64,000 nucleotides of DNA, taken from the NCBI RefSeq assembly GCF_900163785.1, contig NZ_FUKN01000013.1, forward strand, positions 310,001 to 374,000, read 5' to 3'. Made by a program: the position numbers and the translations under genes. The DNA comes from Psychrobacter sp. JB385 (GTDB taxonomy: Bacteria > Pseudomonadota > Gammaproteobacteria > Pseudomonadales > Moraxellaceae). Numbering within the stretch: position 1 is the first letter of the stretch; each line of letters begins with the position of its first letter. A model generated the notes under the pieces. The model did not search any database and was not told where the DNA came from. It saw nothing but the letters and a program-made list of their open reading frames with translations. This document shows positions 8,156-15,284 of the stretch, piece after piece.

Positions 8156-8500
8156 TAGATAACTACCTGTTAATGATTGTTAATCTTTTGAACTGACCAC
8201 CATCAATTGTAGAACCCCGCAAAACCCAACATTTAGAATCAGCAGGTACAGCCTCCGACTTGTCAAAACTGTACATTTAACGCGCCAGCAATACTCACAT
8301 CTATTCATACATACCCTAATTGAATTTCTTGAGTCCATAGCAGGGCCATCAAATAACAAGATAGATAGGCTCAACATTGAGCGTATTAGCACGTTCCCCA
8401 ATAGGGGTTATGCTCAAGCAGCTAACCTCAGTCTGAGGTCATGATATTATTAAGATTATAATTTGCTTAATGATTTAGATAACCTTGAGAGATAGCCACC

Positions 8501-8989
8501 ATGCCAGCAATAGCTACAGCGTCAAATCTTAGTAATCACCCAAAACTAAAAATCTCGCGCTATCGTGATCAATTGACACGCAAAAGGGTTGAAGGCGTAC
8601 AAGTAGACTATGAGTACCGCGGTAAGAAGTACAGCTATAGCATCAGACTATCGAGGACAGCATGTAACTATGGTGGAAATCGTAATTGGTGGTTATGCCC
8701 ATCATGCACGAAACGCACAAGCGTACTGTATTGCGCTGGCTTGTACGTTTGCAGGCATTGCATAGGTGGCAAGTATGGCTCACAGCTTGAGCAACCTATA
8801 GACAACTTATTTAGACGTTTAGATCGGATTAGAACGCGTCTAGGCTGGCAAGACGGCATCGCTCATGGCATTGGTGAACGACCTAAAGGGATGCACCGCA
8901 GCACGTATGACAGACTAGTAAACGAGCATGAGCAGCTAACAGCTAAGGTATGGCAAGCGTCACTTGATAAACTAGGGTGTACCAGTTGA
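8501..8989 (+). CDS. Zinc-ribbon protein of the phage element
   Basis: This 162-residue protein has two Cys pairs, 'CPSC' and 'CRHC', about 19 residues apart (residues about 67-88), flanked by Trp and Arg. This is the pattern of a four-Cys zinc ribbon, likely for nucleic-acid binding. A basic N-terminal beta-rich part and a helical C-terminus ('NLFRRLDRIRTRLGW') surround it. Similar zinc-ribbon proteins are common as uncharacterised genes in prophages and islands. It stands alone between two repeat-rich gene-free stretches. The start is set by the first ATG of the frame; the upstream ribosome site is weak (GAGAG, about 15 bases away). Confidence 0.7.
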   Translation: MPAIATASNLSNHPKLKISRYRDQLTRKRVEGVQVDYEYRGKKYSYSIRLSRTACNYGGNRNWWLCPSCTKRTSVLYCAGLYVCRHCIGGKYGSQLEQPIDNLFRRLDRIRTRLGWQDGIAHGIGERPKGMHRSTYDRLVNEHEQLTAKVWQASLDKLGCTS

Positions 8990-9222
8990 GATTAAGAAGT
9001 ATGACTAGACTATATGATCCAATGATTGATAGGAGCACATCGTAAGATACCTAATTTAAATAGGTAATTACTAAAATGAATGCATTTAAGATTTATACAG
9101 TTATGTGAATAAGATATGCAAAAAAAACGGTAGTTGCGCACACATTTGAGCGTATTAGGGCGTAAACAACTTAACACCTTAATGGGTATCGTAGAGTTTA
9201 GGACACCCCTTGTAGCAAGGGC

Positions 9223-9418
9223 AAAACCTAACAAAACCTAACATCGAAAACCTGTCAAAACCTGTTATTCAAAATCAATTTGCACCGCCTTACATGTTGT
9301 CATTTGTCAACATTAGCAGACCATGCCGACTTGACAAAACTTGACATTGAAAACCTTATAAAACCTTACATTGCTAACTAAAGCTAATATGACAAAACCT
9401 TACATTGAAAACCAACTC
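9223..9418. repeat. AAAACCT iteron array with 10- and 14-bp spacing
   Basis: An 11-mer of the form AAAAC(C/T)T(T/A/G)(A/T)CA starts at 9223, 9233, 9247, 9257, 9336, 9350, 9360 and 9394, with a weaker copy at 9408. Start-to-start distances inside clusters are 10 or 14 bp (10, 14, 10; then 14, 10; then 14). Related single copies lie at 8221 and 8265, near the other iteron cluster. There is no gene here. A multi-site binding region for an element protein (replication initiator, repressor or packaging factor) is the best reading. Confidence 0.65.
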
Positions 9419-9439
9419 AGATACCGCTAAACGCTGAAA

Positions 9440-9818
9440 TAGATGCCCCCAAGTTTGGGGTTATCTAGTTTTTGGACTCCGTAAAAAGGAGTGGTTTTCG
9501 GAAATTATAAACAGTGTTAACAACGAGTTGTTGGACACGTTAGGGGGAGTTTATGGAACAGTACGCACACGCGCGAAGCAATCACCAATTACAGGGGTTT
9601 TCGAAGTCCATAAAAAGAGATAGTTTCGGGACAGGTATCGAGACAGGTTAAGGTTATGGGCACAGTACGCGTACGTGTATAGATTATTCCAATGCTAGCT
9701 AGGTTTTCGGACATCTTAGAGAGATAGACGCATCCAGATTTGGATGCATCTATCGTGAGGAGGGTCAGCATACCTTAGACATTATGACACCTAATATGGA
9801 CGTTCACCCAATGGGTGA
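9440..9818. repeat. Repeated covarying hairpins and ~110-bp imperfect repeats, no gene
   Basis: Two hairpins align base for base: 9440-9468 and 9725-9753, both ATAGA(T/C)GC..CCA..TTGG....ATCTA, with paired positions changed together (C-G pairs in one, A-T and T-A pairs in the other). Three blocks starting with TTTTTGGACTCC (9470), TTTTCGAAGTCC (9599) and TTTTCGGACATC (9704) share further sequence; the first two go on with TAAAAAG, and CAGTACGC follows at 9559 and 9663. A perfect TCACCC/GGGTGA hairpin lies at 9804-9818. This suggests structured RNA or DNA rather than protein. Confidence 0.5.
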
Positions 9819-9920
9819 GGGATAATGAGACTCAGAACTACTAGCTATCAATTGAGTTTGTATATCACACCGAGATGTTCAACAAGGCATTACAATTAAA
9901 CTGAAATAGGAATAATCAAT

Positions 9921-10124
9921 ATGAAAGGTATTTACTACACTACTCAAGATATTAAAGATATATTCCAATGGAAGTCGAGCGATACGATAAAGCAGCGTCA
10001 AAAGTCTGGATTTTTACCTAAGCCGGACATTAAGGGTCGACCTAATAAATGGCTTAAAGTTAAAATTGACGCTATTGTTGGAATCGATACTGATCCAGAA
10101 ATACAAGACAAGCTGACAAAGTAG
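9921..10124 (+). CDS. Small AlpA/MerR-like DNA-binding protein
   Basis: This 67-residue protein fits a minimal winged-helix excisionase-type fold: 'YYTTQDIKDIFQWKSSDTI' as helix-turn-helix, 'RQKSGFLPKPDIKGRPNKW' as wing, then a short helix. Such proteins are excisionases or small regulators in phages and islands. An AGGA ribosome site lies about 9 bases before the ATG. It stands alone between the hairpin-rich region and another inverted-repeat-rich stretch, and could be the protein that binds the nearby repeats. Confidence 0.7.
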   Translation: MKGIYYTTQDIKDIFQWKSSDTIKQRQKSGFLPKPDIKGRPNKWLKVKIDAIVGIDTDPEIQDKLTK

Positions 10125-10161
10125 CTATGAGTCATTCGGTACCACTCTCCAATTATGGATA

Positions 10162-10451
10162 GTGAATCTTGCTTAGACTCCAAACCTGACCAAGATTCAC
10201 CGCAACTCAGTTGGCAGGCATGTATTACGGGGTTTACGGACTTAGTAGGAATACCCTCTTGCCAGCAGCTGCAACCCGATGCAATTAGCTTCAACTTGAT
10301 GCAGTACATCCACAAGAGGGTCGCATTTCAAATGTCACCCTTCCCCAAAAATGAAGAGGGGTTGATAGGGTTCGTCATCATAACGAACGGTAAATGAACT
10401 TCCTCGAATTGAGGATGTCAGAAGTAACTAAAGCATGCTCAAACTTGAGCA
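10162..10451. repeat. Cluster of perfect inverted repeats, no convincing gene
   Basis: GTGAATCTTG (10162-10171) pairs with CAAGATTCAC (10191-10200). ACCCTCTTG (10253-10261) pairs with CAAGAGGGT (10313-10321). TGCTCAA/TTGAGCA forms a 7-bp hairpin with a 2-base loop at 10436-10451. The open frames here lack ribosome sites and protein-like composition. The role is unknown; a structured RNA or a recombination/packaging site is possible. Confidence 0.45.
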
Positions 10452-10524
10452 GGGCTGGCGAGTTGATAGCACTGTCCAGTTTTAGATGGTGGTACCAGAG
10501 TTAATATAAGGATATTCGTGAGGA

Positions 10525-10824
10525 CTAGATCTCTAATAACTGGCGTATGTCACGCATACGCCAATAAGCTCTGCCATTGATGCGCTTTGGTTGTATAGGC
10601 CCATTGCTTTGACTTGACCAGTTACGCAACGTGGCAACGCTATAGCCAAGCATGCTTGCAGCATGAATGTGATTGACGTGTGGTGTGCCTGCGTGAATTG
10701 CAGTGTGTACTAACTTTTCACCATCATAGCGCAACACCTCATAAGCCCATCTGACAAGCTCATGACCACGCCTACCACTAGCTTTCAGTGCTTCAATGTC
10801 TATATCAGTTTCAATCGTTGCCAT
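10525..10824 (-). CDS. Helix-turn-helix DNA-binding protein, minus strand
   Basis: This 99-residue protein has a C-terminal MerR/excisionase-like domain: 'HAASMLGYSVATLRNW' as helix-turn-helix and 'RINGRAYWRMRDIRQLLEI' as wing plus closing helix. The N-terminal 45 residues are helical and may mediate dimerisation. AAAGG lies about 9 bases upstream of the ATG. It is the only minus-strand gene in the first 12.6 kb, so it may be a regulator acting against the plus-strand module or an excisionase. Confidence 0.7.
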   Translation of the reverse strand: MATIETDIDIEALKASGRRGHELVRWAYEVLRYDGEKLVHTAIHAGTPHVNHIHAASMLGYSVATLRNWSSQSNGPIQPKRINGRAYWRMRDIRQLLEI

Positions 10825-10923
10825 AAGTTATTACCTTTCGAGCCAGTCTTAATCGTATTAGTTAATACGGAGAGAATCAATATGATATCGATACTGCTCA
10901 CGATTATAAATATTAATTGGCCA

Positions 10924-10947
10924 ATAAAAATCCGCTCAAGGCGGGTT
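10924..10947 (-). terminator. Minus-strand hairpin terminator in a 393-base gene-free stretch
   Basis: AATCCGC/GCGGGTT (10929-10935 with 10941-10947) forms a stem with a 5-base loop; read on the minus strand it is followed by TTTTTATTGG. It nearly copies the plus-strand terminator at 2928. No minus-strand gene lies just upstream of it. Apart from this hairpin and the tandem repeat at 11110, I see nothing else certain between 10825 and 11217. Confidence 0.55.
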
Positions 10948-11109
10948 GGGTGATGGGGTAGGCAATAAAAAACCCGCTTCTATAATAGTTTTTTAAAATA
11001 AGCAGAAATAACGCTCTACTAGCATGAAACCCTTCAAAAATACAGGGTTGACACGAACAAATATAAGTGCTTTGTGAATTGAATAAAGTGTTGTTAGGTG
11101 CTACTATTC

Positions 11110-11142
11110 GCTGATTAAAGCTGATTAAAGCTGATTAAAGCT
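11110..11142. repeat. 10-bp tandem repeat, GCTGATTAAA x3
   Basis: Three perfect copies of GCTGATTAAA (11110-11139) are followed by GCT. The period is one helical turn. It lies 75 bases before the TPR/HEPN pair. A small GCCC/GGGC hairpin with a following T-rich tract lies at 11151-11168. The repeat could be an operator for the pair. Confidence 0.7.
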
Positions 11143-11217
11143 AGACAACTGCCCTTATGGGCGTTTCTTCGTATCTGGACTATCTATGAAGAAGTATGGA
11201 TGCAATAGGGGTTAATC

Positions 11218-12066
11218 ATGGCACCACGTCAACCTAAAACTAAAGAGGAAGCTCTTCGGTCTTTATTAAATGACCTTATCGAAGAGTACCTGTTAAATCA
11301 AGAAGGTATCGTAACAGCAAATGATTTTGCGCTTCAGGGGGTTTTGAAAAAAGCGGAGAAGAATAAAGAAGGCGGACTAGATTCTTACTACCTTGTTAAG
11401 GCGCTGGTTAATGTTATACAAGGGCGCTTAAATACTGCGGAAGGAGAGTTTAAGAAAGCTCTTCGTATATCACCCAACGACCCTGTTATTCTTACTAACT
11501 ATTCAGTAGCATTAAGGCTTTTAAACAAAAACAATGAGTCTAATAGAATCTTAATCAAAGTAATTAAGGAATTTAAATTTTTTGAAAGTAGCATGCTGAA
11601 TAACATTTTATTCAACTCGATTCCTGAGCTAGAAACAAAATACCTTCAAGAGGTGACTCAGTATCTGGAAACGGACAAGATGAATGGCACTATAGACAGC
11701 TTAATTTCACTGAAAGGAGATTTACAAGAAATTGATATTTCTTTTTCAGAGTTTAAAGAGGTTATTGAGTTGTTGCGATTTATGGTCAGCAAGCGAACTA
11801 GGCAGCAATTTATACCTCGGTTTAGTATAGATAATGGCCTAGATAGACATTTAAAAATAGAAGTTTTCTTGAATGTTACTACACAGGAAGCTGCCGAGTT
11901 AAACTCAGAATTTACCACTTATTTCGTGGATTATATTTTTGATAACGAACGTCACGATCTGTCAGGTAAATTTCTAGTTTTTTTCAAACAACAGAAGAGC
12001 CGTTATGATGGTACTGAGAATCCAGACGCCTTATATTTAGGTATAAATGAAGAGCTGGTGGCATAG
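11218..12066 (+). CDS. TPR-like protein, first gene of a two-gene defence/toxin candidate
   Basis: This 282-residue protein is acidic and helical. Residues about 55-120 hold two TPR-like hairpins; the 'GRLNTAEGEFKKALRISPND' segment is the clearest. The region from about 140 has no known motif; the last 70 residues look beta-rich. AGGGG lies about 6 bases before the ATG. The next gene starts directly after its stop, so the two are co-expressed. A TPR protein paired with a HEPN-like protein, standing alone near the end of an integrated element, fits a cargo defence system, with this protein as sensor or regulator. That role is inference. Confidence 0.75.
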   Translation: MAPRQPKTKEEALRSLLNDLIEEYLLNQEGIVTANDFALQGVLKKAEKNKEGGLDSYYLVKALVNVIQGRLNTAEGEFKKALRISPNDPVILTNYSVALRLLNKNNESNRILIKVIKEFKFFESSMLNNILFNSIPELETKYLQEVTQYLETDKMNGTIDSLISLKGDLQEIDISFSEFKEVIELLRFMVSKRTRQQFIPRFSIDNGLDRHLKIEVFLNVTTQEAAELNSEFTTYFVDYIFDNERHDLSGKFLVFFKQQKSRYDGTENPDALYLGINEELVA

Positions 12067-12573
12067 ATGGCTGTAAATGTTGAAGATATTTATAAGCAAA
12101 AATATGCAATAGATGGCATCAGTCTTGAACCTACAGAGTCTTACGAAAGACTAAAAATTACTCGGGGTTATTATGCAGCATTTTTATATGCCAGAGAGCT
12201 AATCGATACTGATGACTCTTTAGAGTGGCACTTCCACCATCCAAATTCTAAAGATCCTAAAAAAGATCGTTATGGATCTCATCAAAAAGTATCGATGAGT
12301 TTGATTCATTCGAAAATCAGGATTTTACATGAGGTTGGTCAGACACTGCTGCTTTACCATGAATTAAGAAAAAAATCAGACTACCGTCTAAATCTTAATA
12401 TCACTCCTGATGACATAACAAATGCAGAAATCTATTTTAAGTCATGTAAGGAGCGCATTGAGTTTTATATTAAGAATGGCGACCAGCACTTCACCCAGGC
12501 TAAAAAAGTTATTGAGGTTACAGTGAGTTCTACTGGTAGAAACCAGATTAGCAAGTTAAAGGTTTTAAAATAA
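12067..12573 (+). CDS. HEPN-like protein, partner of the TPR gene
   Basis: This 168-residue helical protein has the HEPN pattern: 'RGYYAAFLYARELI' (residues 33-46), a middle helix with 'SHQKVSMSLI', and 'LLLYHELRKKSDYRLN' (94-109), then a last long helix. The RKKSDY motif at 101-106 matches the RKKADY signature of PF05168-type HEPN domains. The R-x4-6-H ribonuclease motif is not present after R101, so cleavage may use other residues or be absent. It starts with no gap after the TPR gene and ends before a strong terminator. HEPN proteins are common RNases and RNA binders in toxin-antitoxin and antiphage systems. Confidence 0.7.
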   Translation: MAVNVEDIYKQKYAIDGISLEPTESYERLKITRGYYAAFLYARELIDTDDSLEWHFHHPNSKDPKKDRYGSHQKVSMSLIHSKIRILHEVGQTLLLYHELRKKSDYRLNLNITPDDITNAEIYFKSCKERIEFYIKNGDQHFTQAKKVIEVTVSSTGRNQISKLKVLK

Positions 12574-12598
12574 AATACCTCTACATCAATTGTACAAC

Positions 12599-12634
12599 AA
12601 GGCATTCGTGATCCATTTACGTAATGCCTTTTTT
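12599..12634 (+). terminator. Terminator of the TPR/HEPN pair, shared with the opposite gene
   Basis: AAGGCATT/AATGCCTT (12599-12606 with 12623-12630), extended by CGT/ACG with one bulge, is followed by a T-run to 12634. It also overlaps the 3' end of the minus-strand gene at 12617, so it may serve convergent transcripts. Confidence 0.75.
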
Positions 12635-13051
12635 ATTGTCACCAATCCTTCTTAACAACCAAATCTGTCTCATCCGCTCATCACACACTTTCAACCCAAC
12701 CTCTCTAGCTTCACTCAAGTCAGCACCCTTCTTAACGCTATAAGGCACGTTTGGAGTCATAACCGCTTGCTTTAGAGACTCAACAGCTGCTTTATTCAGC
12801 GGAGTGCCGATAGAAGAATCATCAGCAAAACCTGCTGGCTCAAAATATACAGCAGGACCAAACTCTGGATGAATACCACATGATATCTCACCATCCACAG
12901 TAAAGGGGTAGGGTGTATCATGATCAGCACCCCAAAACGTTTGATTTACTGCAACGAAGCCCGCGCCATGATTCTCATCTTGAACAGGAGTGCATGCAAC
13001 TACCAATAAAGCAGTTAATGTGATTAACCACCAGGGCATATCGATTCGCAT
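12617..13051 (-). CDS. Lipoprotein of the YebY/DUF2511 type
   Basis: This 144-residue protein has an N-terminal signal segment ending in a lipobox 'VVAC' (Cys about residue 20), so it is probably lipid-anchored. The mature part has 'YPFTVDGEISCG' and a later 'VYFEPAG', the pattern of the DUF2511/YebY family of small periplasmic proteins. A GGAG site lies 5 bases before the ATG. It overlaps the 3' end of the Excalibur gene by 28 bases, so the two form one transcript. Function unknown. Confidence 0.65.
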   Translation of the reverse strand: MRIDMPWWLITLTALLVVACTPVQDENHGAGFVAVNQTFWGADHDTPYPFTVDGEISCGIHPEFGPAVYFEPAGFADDSSIGTPLNKAAVESLKQAVMTPNVPYSVKKGADLSEAREVGLKVCDERMRQIWLLRRIGDNKKGIT

Positions 13052-13320
13052 GGTACTCCGTCTTTGTCTCTATCTAGTCTAGTGTTACCACACTTCAGTG
13101 CCTGCTTAGCTTGCTCACAGTTAACCATCTGACCACAGACACTTGGTAGGCCTTTGCACTGCGAACCACCAGCACCTTTGGCAAACAGTGGATGATCGAC
13201 TTCGACAGACTCTTTCAAGACTGTATTACCTTGAAAAGGATTGTCTACCGTTGTGATTCCAGCATTGGACGACATGGCGAACACAGATAGTGCCGCGGCT
13301 AGTATTAAGTTTTTCATCAT
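13024..13320 (-). CDS. Secreted Excalibur-domain protein
   Basis: This protein of about 98 residues has a clear signal peptide (residues 1-20, ending 'SSNA'). Its C-terminus has the Excalibur calcium-binding signature: 'CEQAKQALKCGNTRLDRDKD' followed by GVPCE and a final Cys. Asp residues of the DRDKDG loop would bind calcium. I place the start at the ATG at 13320, 6 bases after GAAGG; a TTG two codons upstream is less likely. It precedes the DUF2511-type lipoprotein in one transcript. Excalibur domains are often found with surface nucleases or alone; this one stands alone. Confidence 0.75.
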   Translation of the reverse strand: MMKNLILAAALSVFAMSSNAGITTVDNPFQGNTVLKESVEVDHPLFAKGAGGSQCKGLPSVCGQMVNCEQAKQALKCGNTRLDRDKDGVPCESICPGG

Positions 13321-13469
13321 TGACAACCTTCAATTAATTTATATTCAAATATGAGTGGATCAATAATGCTTGCCAGCAGTAGCTGACTAATATAATACAT
13401 TCTGAATTAGATGCCACCTCAATGCACGCAAATTCGCTCACATCTATTTTTATGAAATTTTTCGCAAGA

Positions 13470-13652
13470 CTACAAAGCGTTATCTGAATCATCATCTTTC
13501 TTGAAAAACCAATGGTAAAAGTAATATATAGCTACAATTACGAAAAGCAGCCCGAAATACTCACCGAGTATCAAACTAATAAGTTGGTAGATAGCAAATA
13601 CAAATAAAAAGTACCAAAAACCATAACCCAAAATTAACATTGCTCTCATCAT
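13470..13652 (-). CDS. Small two-helix membrane protein
   Basis: This product of about 60 residues is almost all hydrophobic, with two membrane helices and an acidic 'KKDDDSDNAL' tail in the cytoplasm or periplasm. I choose the ATG at 13652 because GAGGG lies 5 bases upstream; a longer form from 13682 lacks a ribosome site. Function unknown; small hydrophobic proteins like this occur as cargo near the ends of prophages. Confidence 0.5.
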   Translation of the reverse strand: MMRAMLILGYGFWYFLFVFAIYQLISLILGEYFGLLFVIVAIYYFYHWFFKKDDDSDNAL

Positions 13653-13665
13653 TAAACCCTCATTC

Positions 13666-13863
13666 TTAATTTTGATAGTCATACCATTGAGAAAGCTCTA
13701 AGTCGTGCAATAGTGCTAATAGAACACTGTGAGTTAACATTAATGTTGAATCATAAATTATAGTACCAAATGCTAGCCACGAAATCGCCACCATAGCTGC
13801 AAACGTATTAGCCATGTGTGGAATGCTAGTAAATGGGCTTAGAGCCTGTATAAGCGTAATCAA
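13666..13863 (-). CDS. Possible small membrane protein, weak
   Basis: A 65-residue frame with one or two hydrophobic stretches starts at a TTG without a good ribosome site. It would sit directly upstream of the small membrane protein at 13470. An ATG at 13815 would give 49 residues. Composition is protein-like but the support is thin. Confidence 0.25.
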   Translation of the reverse strand: MITLIQALSPFTSIPHMANTFAAMVAISWLAFGTIIYDSTLMLTHSVLLALLHDLELSQWYDYQN

Positions 13864-14044
13864 TGAGCTGAAAGCTAAGCGAACAAGGTAAAGTTGTCAC
13901 AATCAATTACAAAATATTATTGAACCGATGCAGTAGGATTAGAGGTGATTTTTAACGAAAATCGATTGTTGGTATTATGGTTGGTATCGTCTATTATTAA
14001 ATTATTAATAATGTTTATTATCAAATACTTATATATATAGTTTA

Positions 14045-14063
14045 GTTTCCGCCATCTCCACCA
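14045..14063 (+). other. Candidate attachment site (attR): 3' end of ssrA or a tRNA gene
   Basis: GTTTCCGCCATCTCCACCA looks like the 3' end of tmRNA: a T-arm half, an acceptor strand CATCTCC and ACCA. The rest of a tmRNA or tRNA is absent upstream, so this is a fragment. A strong terminator starts 8 bases later, as expected if the fragment once ended the intact gene. Phages and islands that integrate into ssrA leave exactly such a 3' copy at the far junction. This would place the intact ssrA left of the window. A tRNA gene with the same end is the alternative. Confidence 0.65.
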
Positions 14064-14070
14064 AATATTA

Positions 14071-14108
14071 AAAATCCGATCACTTAGGTGGTCGGATTTT
14101 TTTTGATT
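14071..14108 (+). terminator. Strong terminator right after the attachment-site candidate
   Basis: A 13-bp stem (14071-14083 with 14088-14100, one G-T pair), a TTAG loop and a run of eight T. It probably ended the original ssrA transcript. Between 13864 and 14150 I see only this and the attachment site. Confidence 0.85.
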
Positions 14109-14150
14109 GAATTTTAAATATAGATAATTAATAGACAGTTAAGATAGAAA

Positions 14151-14918
14151 TTAAAAAGGGCACTCTACAGGCTCTTCATTATCGAAAAAGGTTATTTGAT
14201 AATTATAAGAGTTATTGACGCATATTTCTGTTGAATCAACTGTATTAAACTGTTCTGCGGTCATTCTTATAGATTGGTTAAAGTCTATTATCTGTTGGGA
14301 CGACCGCAAATCTGTGGTTAAATCATTAGCGGTAAAGTTAATCTTAGCTATATTATCTTCAATCTTGACCGTAAAACTATTATTACCAAAGTTATTTGAC
14401 TCAAAACCCAAGTTTTTCTCTTCTACCGCTAAACCATTTAGATATTCCTGAATAGCATTTTTGAGCGGTGCAGCTTTATCTACAAATCGGATAATATATG
14501 AAGTATCATCCAAGTACTGATTATTAAAATATACCTTAACTGCTATCTTGTTTCTTACTACCTGACTGTTTTTATCTCGGAGGTATTTTTTATAGTTGTA
14601 GTTATATATATAAGATAACTTGGGATTAGCTTTAATAGTTGATTTTGTAGCAAACCCCCATAGGAATGGCTTAGAGCAACTGTCTTTATTACAAATTAGG
14701 TTTAAAATTTTATTTCCATCTGATAACTCTACTCTAGAATTTGGAAAAACTTTAGCCTTGTGTTTCTGATTCTTATAATATATTTCGGTAGTTGCAAAGA
14801 AATTATACTCAACTGGTGAAAGTTCTTGGGCCTCTATAAGCGAAGAGTAGGTCTCATAATCTTGAATTTCTATCGCTTCCTTAAATTTTTTGGAATCTTT
14901 CCAGTAAGTAAATACCAT
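14151..14918 (-). CDS. GerMN-like domain protein, probably the 3' part of a split lipoprotein gene
   Basis: This 255-residue frame has no signal peptide. Residues about 145-240 follow the GerMN pattern: 'LKNAIQEYLNGL', then 'SFTVKIEDNIAKINFTAND', then 'FNQSIRMTAEQF' and 'STEICVNN'. GerMN domains are usually in exported lipoproteins. A 53-residue lipoprotein start lies just upstream (14954-15115) and a 34-base hairpin separates the two. Taking out 26 bases of that hairpin would join both frames as one lipoprotein of about 311 residues. So this is probably the body of an interrupted gene. If translated alone from 14918 it would stay in the cytoplasm. Confidence 0.55.
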   Translation of the reverse strand: MVFTYWKDSKKFKEAIEIQDYETYSSLIEAQELSPVEYNFFATTEIYYKNQKHKAKVFPNSRVELSDGNKILNLICNKDSCSKPFLWGFATKSTIKANPKLSYIYNYNYKKYLRDKNSQVVRNKIAVKVYFNNQYLDDTSYIIRFVDKAAPLKNAIQEYLNGLAVEEKNLGFESNNFGNNSFTVKIEDNIAKINFTANDLTTDLRSSQQIIDFNQSIRMTAEQFNTVDSTEICVNNSYNYQITFFDNEEPVECPF

Positions 14919-14930
14919 ATTATCTTCGAC

Positions 14931-14964
14931 ATCTAGATTAAACTGTGCGCAGTTTAATCTAGAT
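14931..14964. repeat. Perfect 15-bp hairpin that splits a gene
   Basis: ATCTAGATTAAACTG (14931-14945) and its exact reverse complement (14950-14964) flank TGCG. On the minus strand it sits at the end of the small lipoprotein frame and supplies its stop. The arms contain the 8-bp palindrome ATCTAGAT, the kind of site at which replication can switch strands and copy a palindrome. Confidence 0.85.
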
Positions 14965-15115
14965 TGAGATATTTTAATGATTGTGGTTGAGATGAAGTAA
15001 CATCTTTATCAGTAGTCTGAAGTATAATTGGATATTTTTTATCTTCTGGATTACTGCAACTTGCGACTGTAAAAGATACTACTATTAATAAAATTTTATC
15101 AAAATTTCTTTTCAT
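14954..15115 (-). CDS. 53-residue lipoprotein start, probably the 5' part of the split gene
   Basis: The frame begins ATG 15115 after an AGAGGA ribosome site. Residues 1-20 form a lipoprotein signal with lipobox 'VASC' (Cys 20). After about 30 more polar residues the frame hits a stop contained in the 34-base hairpin at 14931-14964. The following GerMN-like frame lacks a signal peptide. The two parts together look like one gene. A real 53-residue lipoprotein is possible but less likely. Confidence 0.5.
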   Translation of the reverse strand: MKRNFDKILLIVVSFTVASCSNPEDKKYPIILQTTDKDVTSSQPQSLKYLNLD

Positions 15116-15284
15116 CTCTTATTCCTCTGGAAATCTTGTATCAAACGTAAATTAGCTATTAGGGCAAGAGTGGATGAGGAATGGACAAGCCCAGCTTTTT
15201 AGTTATTGCCCAACTAGCATTCTAGAAAAAAAGACAATTAAAAATGATAAAGTCTGTCTCGTGGAAACAGCGCTATTACAATAG

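Noticed and set aside
8180-8401. 73-residue frame on the minus strand behind the origin candidate
   Set aside because: Cys/Leu-rich composition without a ribosome site or pattern; looks like chance in a gene-free stretch.
9010-9771. Two short minus-strand frames (9010-9234 and 9589-9771)
   Set aside because: They overlap the iteron array and the hairpin repeats, have no ribosome sites and no protein-like pattern.
10155-10397. 80-residue frame on the plus strand in the inverted-repeat region
   Set aside because: No ribosome site, unusual composition, and it spans several perfect inverted repeats that explain the sequence better. A longer minus-strand frame overlaps it with equally poor support.
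10162-10451. Retron non-coding RNA
   Set aside because: Inverted repeats fit loosely, but no reverse transcriptase gene is in the window.
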